Of a DNA stretch of 10,739 nt, positions 1 through 6,330 are shown piece after piece. A program made the translations under genes and the position numbers. This DNA is from Oligoflexaceae bacterium (lineage in GTDB: Bacteria > Bdellovibrionota_B > Oligoflexia > Oligoflexales > Oligoflexaceae): positions 1 to 10,739 of the forward strand of contig CANJJY010000123.1 of assembly GCA_947474445.1 (NCBI GenBank), written 5' to 3'. The notes under the pieces were generated by a model that was not told the DNA's origin, searched no databases, and saw nothing but the letters and a program-made list of their open reading frames with translations. Position 1 is the stretch's first letter. The number at the start of each line of letters is the position of its first letter.

Positions 1-2
1 AC

Positions 3-224
3 ATCGCTCATCTTTGGCTCCCGCAGACGCTCGAGCCCCGCTCCCAAGTCGTTAGAGCATATGTCGATAAAATCGGCGGACAAAACTATGGCTTCATCGC
101 GATTCAATTTGTGAGTTTTCAAGGGCCAGAGGCAACTTTGTGGAGTGAGCTTCTGAGTCGGCTGGAACGCTCCGAGATATCGGGTTCAGAATGTGTGCGT
201 CCTGCCTTCGACCCTCGCAAATAG
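3..224 (+). CDS. C-terminal end of an unrecognised protein (partial, runs off the left edge)
   Basis: The third forward frame is open from the first complete codon to a TAG at 222-224, giving 73 residues with no start codon inside the window that needs to be the true one. The translation looks protein-like: hydrophobic and aromatic residues are mixed with charged ones (it contains QVVRAYVDKIGGQNYGFIAI, then a leucine/glutamate-rich stretch around WSELLSRLERSE). It ends in a basic tail, FDPRK. I do not recognise the family, and no catalytic motif is visible in the fragment. The reverse strand also has a stretch of about 45 open codons here, so coding on the plus strand is likely but not certain. 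No strong terminator follows the stop; a short GTGA-TGT-TCAC inverted repeat lies just after it. Sequence to the left of the window would settle the identity. Confidence 0.5.
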   Translation: MAHLWLPQTLEPRSQVVRAYVDKIGGQNYGFIAIQFVSFQGPEATLWSELLSRLERSEISGSECVRPAFDPRK

Positions 225-277
225 TGATGTTCACGGCTTTTAACTTGAGCTAGGGTGGAGGGCTGATCTCTCCGCAC

Positions 278-334
278 GTGTACCGCCCGAAAAAAGTGTA
301 CACTATTTGAATATCCGTCTCAGAGGCGGAATAT
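278..334. promoter_or_regulatory. Possible control region of the small-protein gene: paired GTGTAC motifs and a near-palindrome
   Basis: The gap between the left-edge gene and the next start (225-380) has no ORF of its own. It holds two GTGTAC hexamers at 278-283 and 296-301, 18 bases apart; the second is part of the perfect palindrome GTGTACAC (296-303). Directly after this is an imperfect inverted repeat at 311-334, with arms ATATCCGtCTC and GAGgCGGaATAT. I cannot assign a clear -35/-10 pair, so the operator or promoter role is inference from symmetry and position only. Confidence 0.25.
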
Positions 335-380
335 CAAAACGCTATTGATGTCGCGGAGAGGTAGAGGAGGACTACGCAGA

Positions 381-599
381 ATGCCCAAAGAACTTAAGCA
401 CGACCCTAAAGATACTTTGATGGACGAGAGCCTACAGGCCTTTGCCAATGACGTTGGCATCGTTTGCGCCTTGGAAGCTGGGGGCAAAATAACTCCCCAG
501 GACGCCTATAAACAAATCAAAGGCCGCTGGAAAGAGCTCAAAAAAGCCAAGAAGGCTCTCTATCCCAAAGACAAAGATCCCGAAGACGACAAGTACTGA
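381..599 (+). CDS. Small charged hypothetical protein (72 aa)
   Basis: I chose the ATG at 381 because an AGGAGG-type ribosome binding site (363-370) sits 10 bases upstream. In-frame starts further up (TTG 345, ATG 348) have no such site and would put the binding site inside the gene. The 72-residue product is very rich in lysine and aspartate. It has an N-terminal charged part, a middle segment (about residues 17-33) that could form a short helix containing the only cysteine (Cys29), and a lysine-rich helix with WKELKKAKKAL near residues 50-60. It ends in an acidic/basic tail. There is no signal peptide or membrane segment, so it should be cytoplasmic. I do not recognise the family. It stands as a single gene, with its own upstream region and a strong terminator starting at its stop codon. 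A nucleic-acid or protein-binding helper is possible but would be a guess. Confidence 0.7.
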   Translation: MPKELKHDPKDTLMDESLQAFANDVGIVCALEAGGKITPQDAYKQIKGRWKELKKAKKALYPKDKDPEDDKY

Positions 600-622
600 G
601 GCACGGGCCGCGTGCCTTTTTA
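599..622 (+). terminator. Intrinsic terminator of the small-protein gene
   Basis: Arms GGCACG (600-605) and CGTGCC (611-616) form a perfect stem with a 5-base loop, extended by an A-T pair (599/617). A run of five T residues (617-621) follows at once. The stem begins at the last base of the stop codon, as expected for a compact monocistronic unit. Confidence 0.85.
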
Positions 623-1044
623 TCCCTCGCATGCCCCCTCTCTTCCTATCTAAGTCTGACACCATGACATGCACTCGCGCGTGAAGATCTTTGCGTCCGC
701 CCTGAACTCTTCAATGCGGTGGTTTTCATCCTACATTTGCGTGGGCAAGCCAAAAATGTTGGCGCGGATGAAAATGAAATTTCTTTACGAATTTCCTACA
801 GGAATGCATGAAAACAAGTCTTAATGGCGTAAATTCAGCCTACAAAAGTACCCTCAAACCTTAAAAACACCAAAATGTAGGAAAATGCCTGGCAGAATTC
901 GTTGCTTTTTTACATATAGAAAGTGCGAGCGATACGGAAATCCGGTTATAAGAGCGCTAACACACTCGATGGTGCAGTCCCCCAGAGAACTTTGTGCAGC
1001 TCTAATCTGAAGAGAAGTTTCGTGAACACGATGCAGGGAGAGGT
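623..1044 (+). other. Gene-free stretch upstream of the sigma-54 activator
   Basis: No credible gene lies in these 422 bases. The stretch is A/T-rich from about 760 to 920. It contains the four CCTACA motifs listed separately, a short palindrome CGGA-AA-TCCG at 935-944, a good -10-like hexamer TATAAG at 947-952 without a matching -35, and an imperfect sigma-54-like element at 890-906. Its length and motif content suggest the control region of the downstream regulator. A very short frame (GTG 1022 or ATG 1031 to TGA 1046-1048) ends overlapping the regulator start; it is discussed under findings. Confidence 0.5.
729..881. repeat. Cluster of four CCTACA motifs (three direct, one inverted)
   Basis: CCTACA occurs on the plus strand at 730-735, 795-800 and 839-844, and as TGTAGG at 876-881. 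The first and last copies share ten bases, TCCTACATTT, in opposite orientation. The second copy lies in a small inverted repeat, TCCT-AC-AGGA. Four copies of one hexamer in about 150 bases is far above the roughly 0.07 expected by chance over both strands. The position, 165-315 bases upstream of the activator gene, is suitable for regulator binding sites. No known binding factor is recognised. Confidence 0.45.
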
Positions 1045-2628
1045 ATGATGAATGCTCGAAGTCAAGCAGCGTCGGTTTTGCTGCAGCAAACGGACGAACG
1101 CGTCCGCCGCGAGAAACAGCTCGAAGTACTTCGCGCTGCCGCTCTGAATCTCGAGAAGAGCGCCGGATTTGTCGATGGACTTCGCGATATTCTTAATTCA
1201 CTCGAAAAACATTGCGATCTGACGCTCGGCCGTATCAATTTTCTCGAAGGCGTTATCGACGTCGGCAAGGAAATTAGAGCCCTGTCCCCTGAAAAAACCC
1301 TTGAGCCCATCGTTGAAGAGTCCATCCAAGCGGCGACCCAGGATGTGCTCCGGCACTGGCGGGCCAAAATGGTGCCCGTGACTCCGGGCGATCTCAGCCG
1401 CTTTCATGGCACCTTTGAAGTCGAACGCAGCATGCAGCTTTACGTTCTGTCGCACCCCATCAAGTTCCACGAACGAAAAATGGGCACTTTGACCGTCGTT
1501 AAGATCTGCTACGGAAACTTCGAACCGAAAACTGAGCAGGCCTTCCTCACAATTCTGACCTCGATGATCGCCCAGTCGGCGATGATCAATCGTTTCTACC
1601 CTGATCAGTCTCTCGAAGCCGCACCGGTGCCTCCTGCGTGTCCCGTGGAGCGAGCCGCGAGTTTTGATCGCTCGCAGATTATTGGCAACTCCAAGACGAT
1701 CGGCGCCGTGTTCGAGCTGATGCAGCAGGTTGCCGATACCGATACGAGCGTACTCATTCTCGGCGAAAGCGGAGTCGGTAAAGAATTGATCGCCGATGCT
1801 TTGCATCGCAACAGCAGCCGTCGCGGCAAACCATTTATTAAAGTGAACTGTGCGGCTCTTCCGGAAACTCTGCTCGAGAGCGAGCTTTTTGGCCACGAAC
1901 GCGGTGCGTTCACAGGCGCCCACAGCCAAAAGAAAGGTCGCTTTGAATTGGCCAGCGGCGGAACGCTCTTTCTCGACGAAATCGGGGATCTGTCGCTCAC
2001 AACGCAAATCAAGCTCCTGCGCGTCCTTCAGCAGAGAGAATTCGAAAGACTTGGCGGCGTGACGACGATCAAGACCGATGTGCGGGTGATCGCGGCTACC
2101 AACAGAAAGCTCGAGACCATGATCGAGCAAGGACTGTTCCGCCAGGATCTTTACTACCGCTTAAACGTGTTTCCTATTCACGTGCCGCCTCTCCGGGAAC
2201 GCAAGACTGATATCATGCCCATCACCGATTACTTCATCGAGAAGTATCGCAAGGTGCACAATAAGAACATTCGCCGCATTTCGACGCCAGCCATCGACAT
2301 GCTGACGAGCTATCATTGGCCAGGTAACGTGCGGGAACTTGAAAACTGCATGGAGCGCGCGGTACTCTTGAGCAATGAGGGCGTCATTCGCGGGCATCAT
2401 CTGCCGCCGAGTTTGCAGATCGCCGAGAGCGCTGGCAACGATGCGGCCGCTAATATGCGCGGCGTCTTGGAATCCATGGAGCGGGAACTGATCCTCGACG
2501 CGCTCAAGGCTAGCAAAGGCAATATGGCGAAGGCAGCCCGTGAACTGGGCCTAACCGAAAGAGTCATGGGCCTGCGCGCGAAGAAGTATCAGCTCGACCC
2601 TAGAAAATTCCGCAAGCCGCACTCTTGA
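1045..2628 (+). CDS. Sigma-54-dependent transcriptional activator, NifA-like (GAF, AAA+, Fis-type HTH)
   Basis: This is a 527-residue enhancer-binding protein that should use ATP hydrolysis to open promoters bound by sigma-54 RNA polymerase. An N-terminal GAF-like sensory domain (about 40-185) is followed by a linker. The AAA+ domain (about 210-440) has Walker A GESGVGKE (240-247), the sigma-54-contacting GAFTGA loop (287-292), Walker B GTLFLDE (306-312), the RQDLYYRLNVFPI region with likely arginine fingers (366-378), and sensor II WPGNVREL (425-432). A Fis-type helix-turn-helix occupies about 490-515. The N-terminal domain and the C-terminal end (LTERVMGLRAKKY...DPRKFR) resemble the NifA/VnfA/AnfA group more than NtrC; there is no receiver domain. 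All key residues are intact. Tandem ATGs lie at 1045 and 1048; GGGAG at 1036-1040 is better spaced for the second, a one-residue difference. No nif or other target genes lie nearby, so the ligand and regulon are unknown. Confidence 0.93.
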   Translation: MMNARSQAASVLLQQTDERVRREKQLEVLRAAALNLEKSAGFVDGLRDILNSLEKHCDLTLGRINFLEGVIDVGKEIRALSPEKTLEPIVEESIQAATQDVLRHWRAKMVPVTPGDLSRFHGTFEVERSMQLYVLSHPIKFHERKMGTLTVVKICYGNFEPKTEQAFLTILTSMIAQSAMINRFYPDQSLEAAPVPPACPVERAASFDRSQIIGNSKTIGAVFELMQQVADTDTSVLILGESGVGKELIADALHRNSSRRGKPFIKVNCAALPETLLESELFGHERGAFTGAHSQKKGRFELASGGTLFLDEIGDLSLTTQIKLLRVLQQREFERLGGVTTIKTDVRVIAATNRKLETMIEQGLFRQDLYYRLNVFPIHVPPLRERKTDIMPITDYFIEKYRKVHNKNIRRISTPAIDMLTSYHWPGNVRELENCMERAVLLSNEGVIRGHHLPPSLQIAESAGNDAAANMRGVLESMERELILDALKASKGNMAKAARELGLTERVMGLRAKKYQLDPRKFRKPHS

Positions 2629-2649
2629 GTTTGGCACTCTACTTTTAAA

Positions 2650-2677
2650 GTCCCCCGCGTAGGTTCCTACGCGGGAC
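2650..2677. terminator. Symmetric hairpin between convergent genes (bidirectional terminator)
   Basis: CCCGCGTAGG (2654-2663) and CCTACGCGGG (2666-2675) are perfect complements, giving a 9-bp G+C-rich stem with a GTTC loop. It lies between the stops of the activator (+) and the NADH dehydrogenase (-), so it probably serves both. The T-tracts are weak on either side: CTTCGCTTCCCCTT follows on the plus strand and CTTTAAAA on the minus strand. Efficiency is therefore uncertain. Confidence 0.65.
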
Positions 2678-2711
2678 CTTCGCTTCCCCTTATACTTCCA
2701 CTCGCTGTCCT

Positions 2712-4022
2712 TCACTTTTCAAGCGCTTGCGGCGTTGCCTTGACCTCGCCGCTCCTCGGTGCGCTGACATTATGCGTTCGCCAATCACGGCTGAGAATCA
2801 GGCGTGCTCCTTTTTTATAGGTGGCATAGGACCAGGTCCACTGGATGAGGACGAGGGCGCGGTTTTTGAAGCCAATCAAATAGTAGACGTGAACGAGGAG
2901 CCAGGCGAGCCAGGCGATGATACCTTTAAATTTGATGGGTCCGATTTCTGCAATCGCCTTATTGCGGCCGATCGTCGCCATGAAACCCTTGTCGACATAA
3001 TGAAAAGGTGGCCAGGGTTTGTTTTTGATGCGTCTCTCGATGACGCGCGTCACGTATTTGCCTTGCTGGCTGGCGACTGGCGCGAGGCCGGGCAGAGGTT
3101 TGCCGTTTTCGCCCAGGCAATGAGCCTGATCACCTAGGACAAAGACGTTGGGATATTCTTTGAGACTCAGATCGCTTTCGACGATCACGCGTCCGCCCGG
3201 ATCGAGTGGTACGCCGAGAGTTTGATTCAGTTCCGAAGGCGCGACTCCGGCAGCCCATACGACGGTCGCGGCCGCAAGAAATTCCTGGCCGATATATACG
3301 CCTTTTTCCGTAATCGAAGTCACCCGCGAATTGGTCCACACATGGACCCCGAGACTTTCGAGATCCTTGCTCGCGCGTTCGGAGAGATCAGGAGAAAAAG
3401 CTGTGAGGATGCGGGGACCGACTTCGATGAGGACGACGCGGGTCCGCTTGGGGTTGATGTTGTCGAAGTCCTTTGCCAGAGTATGCCGACTGATTTCGGC
3501 GATGGCGCCGGCCAGTTCCACTCCCGTCGGACCACCGCCGACCACGACGAAGGTCTGATATTGCTTTTGGAGTTCAGAATCTTTCTCGCGTTCGGCCATT
3601 TCAAAGGCGGTGAGAATCCGGCGACGAATTTCCGTCGCTTGCTCGAGTGTCTTTAATCCAGGAGCATAGATTTCCCACTCGTTTTTGCCGAAATAGCTAT
3701 GTTTAGAGCCGCAGGCCAAAACCAGATAGTCATAACTTAGAGACCCAAAATCGCAGATGACCTGATTCGCTTTAAGATCGACTCGCTGCACTTCACCGAG
3801 GAGTACAGTAATGTTCTTATACTTGCTTAGCACACCACGTATGGGCGCAGCGATATCGGCAGGACTCAGAGCAGCCGTCGAGACCTGGTAGAGGAGGGGC
3901 TGAAACAAATGATGGTTGCGCTTGTCGAGGATGGTGACGCGCACACCCTTAGATTTTCCCAGTTTCTTCGCTGCGTTTAAGCCACCGAATCCACCGCCGA
4001 CGATCAATACATGCTGGTCCAT
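2712..4022 (-). CDS. ndh: Type II NADH:quinone oxidoreductase (NDH-2)
   Basis: This is a single-subunit, FAD-dependent NADH dehydrogenase that passes electrons from NADH to membrane quinone without pumping protons. It acts on the inner face of the cytoplasmic membrane. The 436-residue product matches the family length. It has an FAD-binding GGGFGG motif (9-14) with Asp33 at the end of the second strand, the conserved HLFQPLLYQVSTAALSP segment (38-54), and a second nucleotide fold GGGPTGVELAGA (162-173) with Glu200 for NADH. The FAD motif NVFVLGDQA (292-300) and the quinone-site segment APVASQQG (314-321) follow. The C-terminus (about 367-395) is hydrophobic and aromatic, as in membrane-anchored NDH-2. 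The ATG at 4022 was chosen because GGGAGG (plus-strand 4028-4033) lies 5 bases upstream; a GTG six codons earlier has no site. It is transcribed alone, divergent from the lipoprotein gene. Confidence 0.93.
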   Translation of the reverse strand: MDQHVLIVGGGFGGLNAAKKLGKSKGVRVTILDKRNHHLFQPLLYQVSTAALSPADIAAPIRGVLSKYKNITVLLGEVQRVDLKANQVICDFGSLSYDYLVLACGSKHSYFGKNEWEIYAPGLKTLEQATEIRRRILTAFEMAEREKDSELQKQYQTFVVVGGGPTGVELAGAIAEISRHTLAKDFDNINPKRTRVVLIEVGPRILTAFSPDLSERASKDLESLGVHVWTNSRVTSITEKGVYIGQEFLAAATVVWAAGVAPSELNQTLGVPLDPGGRVIVESDLSLKEYPNVFVLGDQAHCLGENGKPLPGLAPVASQQGKYVTRVIERRIKNKPWPPFHYVDKGFMATIGRNKAIAEIGPIKFKGIIAWLAWLLVHVYYLIGFKNRALVLIQWTWSYATYKKGARLILSRDWRTHNVSAPRSGEVKATPQALEK

Positions 4023-4132
4023 TCTAACCTCCCATTCCACCCGTCTATTCTAGACCAAAGGTGAAGTCTCTGCCAGGAATCAGACCGATAGGGTGAGAAG
4101 ACAGACTCGGCGCGGACGAATCGCGTGGGATA

Positions 4133-4160
4133 ATATTACCAGCGCGCGCCTTCGCGTAAA
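4133..4160 (-). promoter_or_regulatory. Candidate sigma-70 promoter for the NADH dehydrogenase gene
   Basis: On the minus strand TTTACG (plus-strand 4155-4160, four of six -35 bases) and TAATAT (4133-4138) are separated by 16 bases. The -10 lies about 110 bases upstream of the NDH-2 start, leaving a leader of roughly 100 bases. TAATATTA at 4131-4138 is itself a perfect palindrome. The rest of this divergent gap (4041-4297) has the perfect palindrome GGCTCGAGCC at 4232-4241 and a weak plus-strand TTGATA (4206-4211) that could be a -35 for the lipoprotein gene, but no convincing -10 follows. Confidence 0.4.
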
Positions 4161-4297
4161 CATTGGCTCACTTTTAATAGGACCTTCATGATCGCGCTCA
4201 AATCATTGATACCAAAGAGTTTAAAGCCTAAGGCTCGAGCCGACTCAGGAGATCGCGAGCTTATCCCGATACGGTATGTAAGCCCGAGGAGTGTAGG

Positions 4298-5005
4298 ATG
4301 AAGAGCAAAAAACTTTACGTGACGGCATGGCTTTGTTTCGGACTGTTCGCTTGCCAAGGAGCGAGCGAGATGGAAGAGGCGCCTCGTCCCTCTGCGACGG
4401 CTGAACCGAATCAGACGGTCGAACACAGTTCGGAAGGTGTCGTCGGTCCCGATGAAGCTTTCTTTGCGGCTCTTTATCTCCAAAAAGCTTTTCAACTCTC
4501 CGAGACTCTCCATCAGCCTTCGCTCAACGCCGGTATGAATCTCACGGCGGAACGCGTCAACGCTTTTGATTTTGCCGCTAATTATACCGAGAAGCGTTTG
4601 CAGCTGATGAGCCACGCTCTCTTGCGTCTGGGCGATACGGATGGCGATCTGCGGCTCACTGAAGCCGAGTTTATCGCGCTCAAACTTGATTTGAACTTGT
4701 TTGGGATGGGAGCGGGAAGTATAGGACATCAGTATCATCAAGCCCTGTTTCGGCAGCTCGCGACGGGAAATAACGGACTGGGTCTGGATGAGTTAAAGAC
4801 GCTCTTGCGCGGACTGGCGCCAGCAGTGAAGACGGCTCTCGATCAGCTTTCACCTCAGGATCAAAGGCTCGAGGTTTTACGAGGCTGGCAGAACGTTTTA
4901 AAGACCTTCGACAAAAACGGCGATGGCAGCTTGAGCCTCGAGGAACAGAGGTCTTTGCGCGAAGAACGCCAGCAGATCGTCAGCCACATTCAAGGTTCGA
5001 CTTAA
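4298..5005 (+). CDS. Putative EF-hand calcium-binding lipoprotein
   Basis: The 235-residue product begins with a type II signal peptide: MKSKK, a hydrophobic stretch (6-18) and a lipobox LFAC with Cys19 as the lipidated residue. A low-complexity Glu/Pro/Ala linker (20-50) follows, then a helical domain. Two 12-residue EF-hand loops are visible. Residues 113-124 start DTDGDLRL and end in Glu124 (the usual Gly6 is Leu). Residues 205-216 start DKNGDGSL and end in Glu216, and are canonical. A degenerate loop with GNNG (157-160) lies between them and probably does not bind calcium. The start is supported by GAGGAG at 4286-4291, six bases upstream. It should be anchored to a membrane facing the periplasm or surface; the residue after Cys is Gln, not Asp, so inner-membrane retention is not predicted. 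The ligand role beyond calcium is unknown. A reverse-strand frame over its first half looks like a shadow. Confidence 0.8.
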   Translation: MKSKKLYVTAWLCFGLFACQGASEMEEAPRPSATAEPNQTVEHSSEGVVGPDEAFFAALYLQKAFQLSETLHQPSLNAGMNLTAERVNAFDFAANYTEKRLQLMSHALLRLGDTDGDLRLTEAEFIALKLDLNLFGMGAGSIGHQYHQALFRQLATGNNGLGLDELKTLLRGLAPAVKTALDQLSPQDQRLEVLRGWQNVLKTFDKNGDGSLSLEEQRSLREERQQIVSHIQGST

Positions 5006-5017
5006 AGCCTTCGAACC
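4994..5017 (+). terminator. Stem-loop spanning the lipoprotein stop codon
   Basis: GGTTCGA (4994-5000) and TCGAACC (5011-5017) are perfect 7-bp complements around a 10-base loop that contains the TAA stop. No T-tract follows (ATCCTGTCATT), so it may be an mRNA 3'-end structure or a weak terminator rather than a classical one. Confidence 0.35.
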
Positions 5018-5098
5018 ATCCTGTCATTCCCCGTTCCCCACTTTTGATCAAACTTCCTCAAAGACAGTTTCGCTTCACGACTGAATTCATGCAATAAT

Positions 5099-5130
5099 TT
5101 GACTACCCTGCGTGGATCGGCTAGGAAAAT
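5099..5130 (+). promoter_or_regulatory. Weak candidate promoter for glpX
   Basis: TTGACT (5099-5104, five of six -35 bases) is followed after 17 bases by TAGGAAAAT (5122-5130), which is a poor -10. It would start transcription about 90 bases upstream of the glpX ATG. The -10 area lies inside an inverted repeat, GGCTAG-N9-CTAGCC (5119-5139), so an operator overlapping the promoter is conceivable. Confidence 0.35.
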
Positions 5131-5204
5131 AAGCTAGCCAGCGACCGCGTATGGGGTCGAGAATGGTCGTTCTCGCACGGCCCCACCACTCATACAAGCG
5201 CTAG
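5119..5204 (+). promoter_or_regulatory. Structured leader upstream of glpX (two inverted repeats)
   Basis: Two inverted repeats lie in tandem. The first is GGCTAG (5119-5124) with CTAGCC (5134-5139) and a 9-base loop. The second has CGAGAA (5158-5163) with TTCTCG (5170-5175), a 6-base loop and a flanking outer stem GGGG (5153-5156) with CCCC (5181-5184). Bases 5134-5138 (CTAGC) could instead pair with GCTAG at 5200-5204, just before the ribosome binding site at 5213-5219. No T-tract follows, so neither is a terminator. I recognise no known riboswitch class; whether this acts as RNA or DNA is open. Confidence 0.35.
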
Positions 5205-5223
5205 GCACAAAAGGGAGAGGCAG

Positions 5224-6183
5224 ATGGATCGCAACTTAGCTTTGGAATTTGTTCGCGTCACGGAAGCAGCGGCTTTGGCAGCCGGACGTTGGGTCGGTCG
5301 TGGCGACGAAAATATGGCTGATCATGCCGCTGTTGAGGCCATGCGCAAGGCCTTCGATTCTATGTCGATCGACGCGACGATCGTGATCGGCGAAGGCGAA
5401 CGAGATGAGGCGCCGATGCTTTATATCGGCGAAAAGGTAGGCCAAGGGTCCGGGCCTCGAATTGACATTGCATGTGATCCCCTCGAAGGCACCTCCATTA
5501 CGGCCAAAGGTGGAAGCGAAGCCCTCGCCGTCATTGCCGCCGCTGAACATGGCAACTTTCTCCACGCTCCGGATACCTATATGCGCAAGCTTGCAGTCGG
5601 TCCCGGGGCGCGCGGCGTGATCGATATTCGTGAAACTCCGACCTGGAATCTGCAGCGCATCGCCAAAGCGATGAAAAAGCAAGTGCAGGACCTCGTGGTC
5701 ATCGTCTTGGATCGTCCGCGGCATCAGGATCTCATCGGAGAGATTCGTCAGGCCGGCGCTTGTATTCGTCTGATCGGCGACGGCGATGTTTCGGCGGCGA
5801 TCGCCACGGCCGAACCAAGCACGGGCGTCGACGTCTTGATGGGAACCGGAGGAGCTCCGGAAGGCGTCATCGCCGCTGCCGCGTTGCGTTGTCTCGGCGG
5901 TGATTTTCAAGGTGTGCTCGAATGGCGAAAAGATGAAGAACGCGTGCGAGCGCGGGCTATGGGCATTACCGATGAGAAACGGATCTATGGGATTGAAGAT
6001 CTGGCGAAGGGGCATGTGATGTTTGTAGCGACGGGAGTTACGAACGGGTCTTATTTGCGTGGGGTGCGGTATTCGGCGCAGGGGGCGTTTACGCATTCTA
6101 TTGTGATGCGTTCTCAGACCGGTACCATCCGCGAAATAAAGAGTCACCACACTTTCGCCAACAAACCCAACTACGGGTGGTAG
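5224..6183 (+). CDS. glpX: Class II fructose-1,6-bisphosphatase
   Basis: This cytoplasmic enzyme hydrolyses fructose 1,6-bisphosphate to fructose 6-phosphate and phosphate, the committed step of gluconeogenesis, using divalent metal (usually manganese). The 319-residue product has normal family length and aligns without gaps to the numbering of the E. coli enzyme at every residue I could check. Asp33, Glu57 (in VIGEGERDEAPML), Asp85 and Glu88 (in DPLEGT), and Glu213 (in GTGGAPEG, 207-214) are the known metal and catalytic residues, and all are present. The Li-sensitive phosphatase-type core is therefore intact. The start is supported by GGGAG (5213-5217) six bases upstream. It is a single gene with a structured leader; no glpFK genes adjoin it, so a glycerol-operon context is not indicated. 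The related seven-carbon sedoheptulose bisphosphatase activity found in some GlpX proteins cannot be excluded from sequence alone. Confidence 0.95.
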   Translation: MDRNLALEFVRVTEAAALAAGRWVGRGDENMADHAAVEAMRKAFDSMSIDATIVIGEGERDEAPMLYIGEKVGQGSGPRIDIACDPLEGTSITAKGGSEALAVIAAAEHGNFLHAPDTYMRKLAVGPGARGVIDIRETPTWNLQRIAKAMKKQVQDLVVIVLDRPRHQDLIGEIRQAGACIRLIGDGDVSAAIATAEPSTGVDVLMGTGGAPEGVIAAAALRCLGGDFQGVLEWRKDEERVRARAMGITDEKRIYGIEDLAKGHVMFVATGVTNGSYLRGVRYSAQGAFTHSIVMRSQTGTIREIKSHHTFANKPNYGW

Positions 6184-6218
6184 AAACGGGCTAAAACGAG
6201 CGATCTCTTCGTTGCTTC

Positions 6219-6268
6219 GGTGGGAAAAAATCCTCATCGACTGGAGTCGACTCCGGTTTTTTCCCACC
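6219..6268. terminator. Bidirectional intrinsic terminator between glpX and the protease gene
   Basis: GGTGGGAAAAAA (6219-6230) and TTTTTTCCCACC (6257-6268) are perfect 12-bp complements. They enclose a 26-base interior with its own palindrome GGAGTCGACTCC (6243-6254). The A-tract and T-tract at the arms supply a U-run after the inner hairpin in both directions, as expected for two convergent genes. Confidence 0.8.
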
Positions 6269-6330
6269 TCGCGCCTTGATATCCCTCGTTTTATCCCATT
6301 TCTACCCAGGACGTTGTCCGGGCCGGGGGA

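Noticed and set aside
432..674. 80-codon minus-strand frame with a hydrophobic stretch
   Set aside because: It overlaps the small-protein gene and runs through its terminator, with no ribosome binding site of its own. The hydrophobic part is the reverse complement of lysine codons.
1198..2130. 310-codon open frame on the minus strand
   Set aside because: It is a shadow of the sigma-54 activator, whose motifs are complete on the plus strand.
4136..4741. 201-codon open frame on the minus strand
   Set aside because: It overlaps the EF-hand lipoprotein gene, which has a lipobox, EF-hand loops and a good ribosome binding site. The reverse translation has no recognisable motif.
5236..6267. 343-codon open frame on the minus strand
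   Set aside because: It is antisense to glpX, whose catalytic residues are all intact. The reverse frame runs through the terminator and has no family features.
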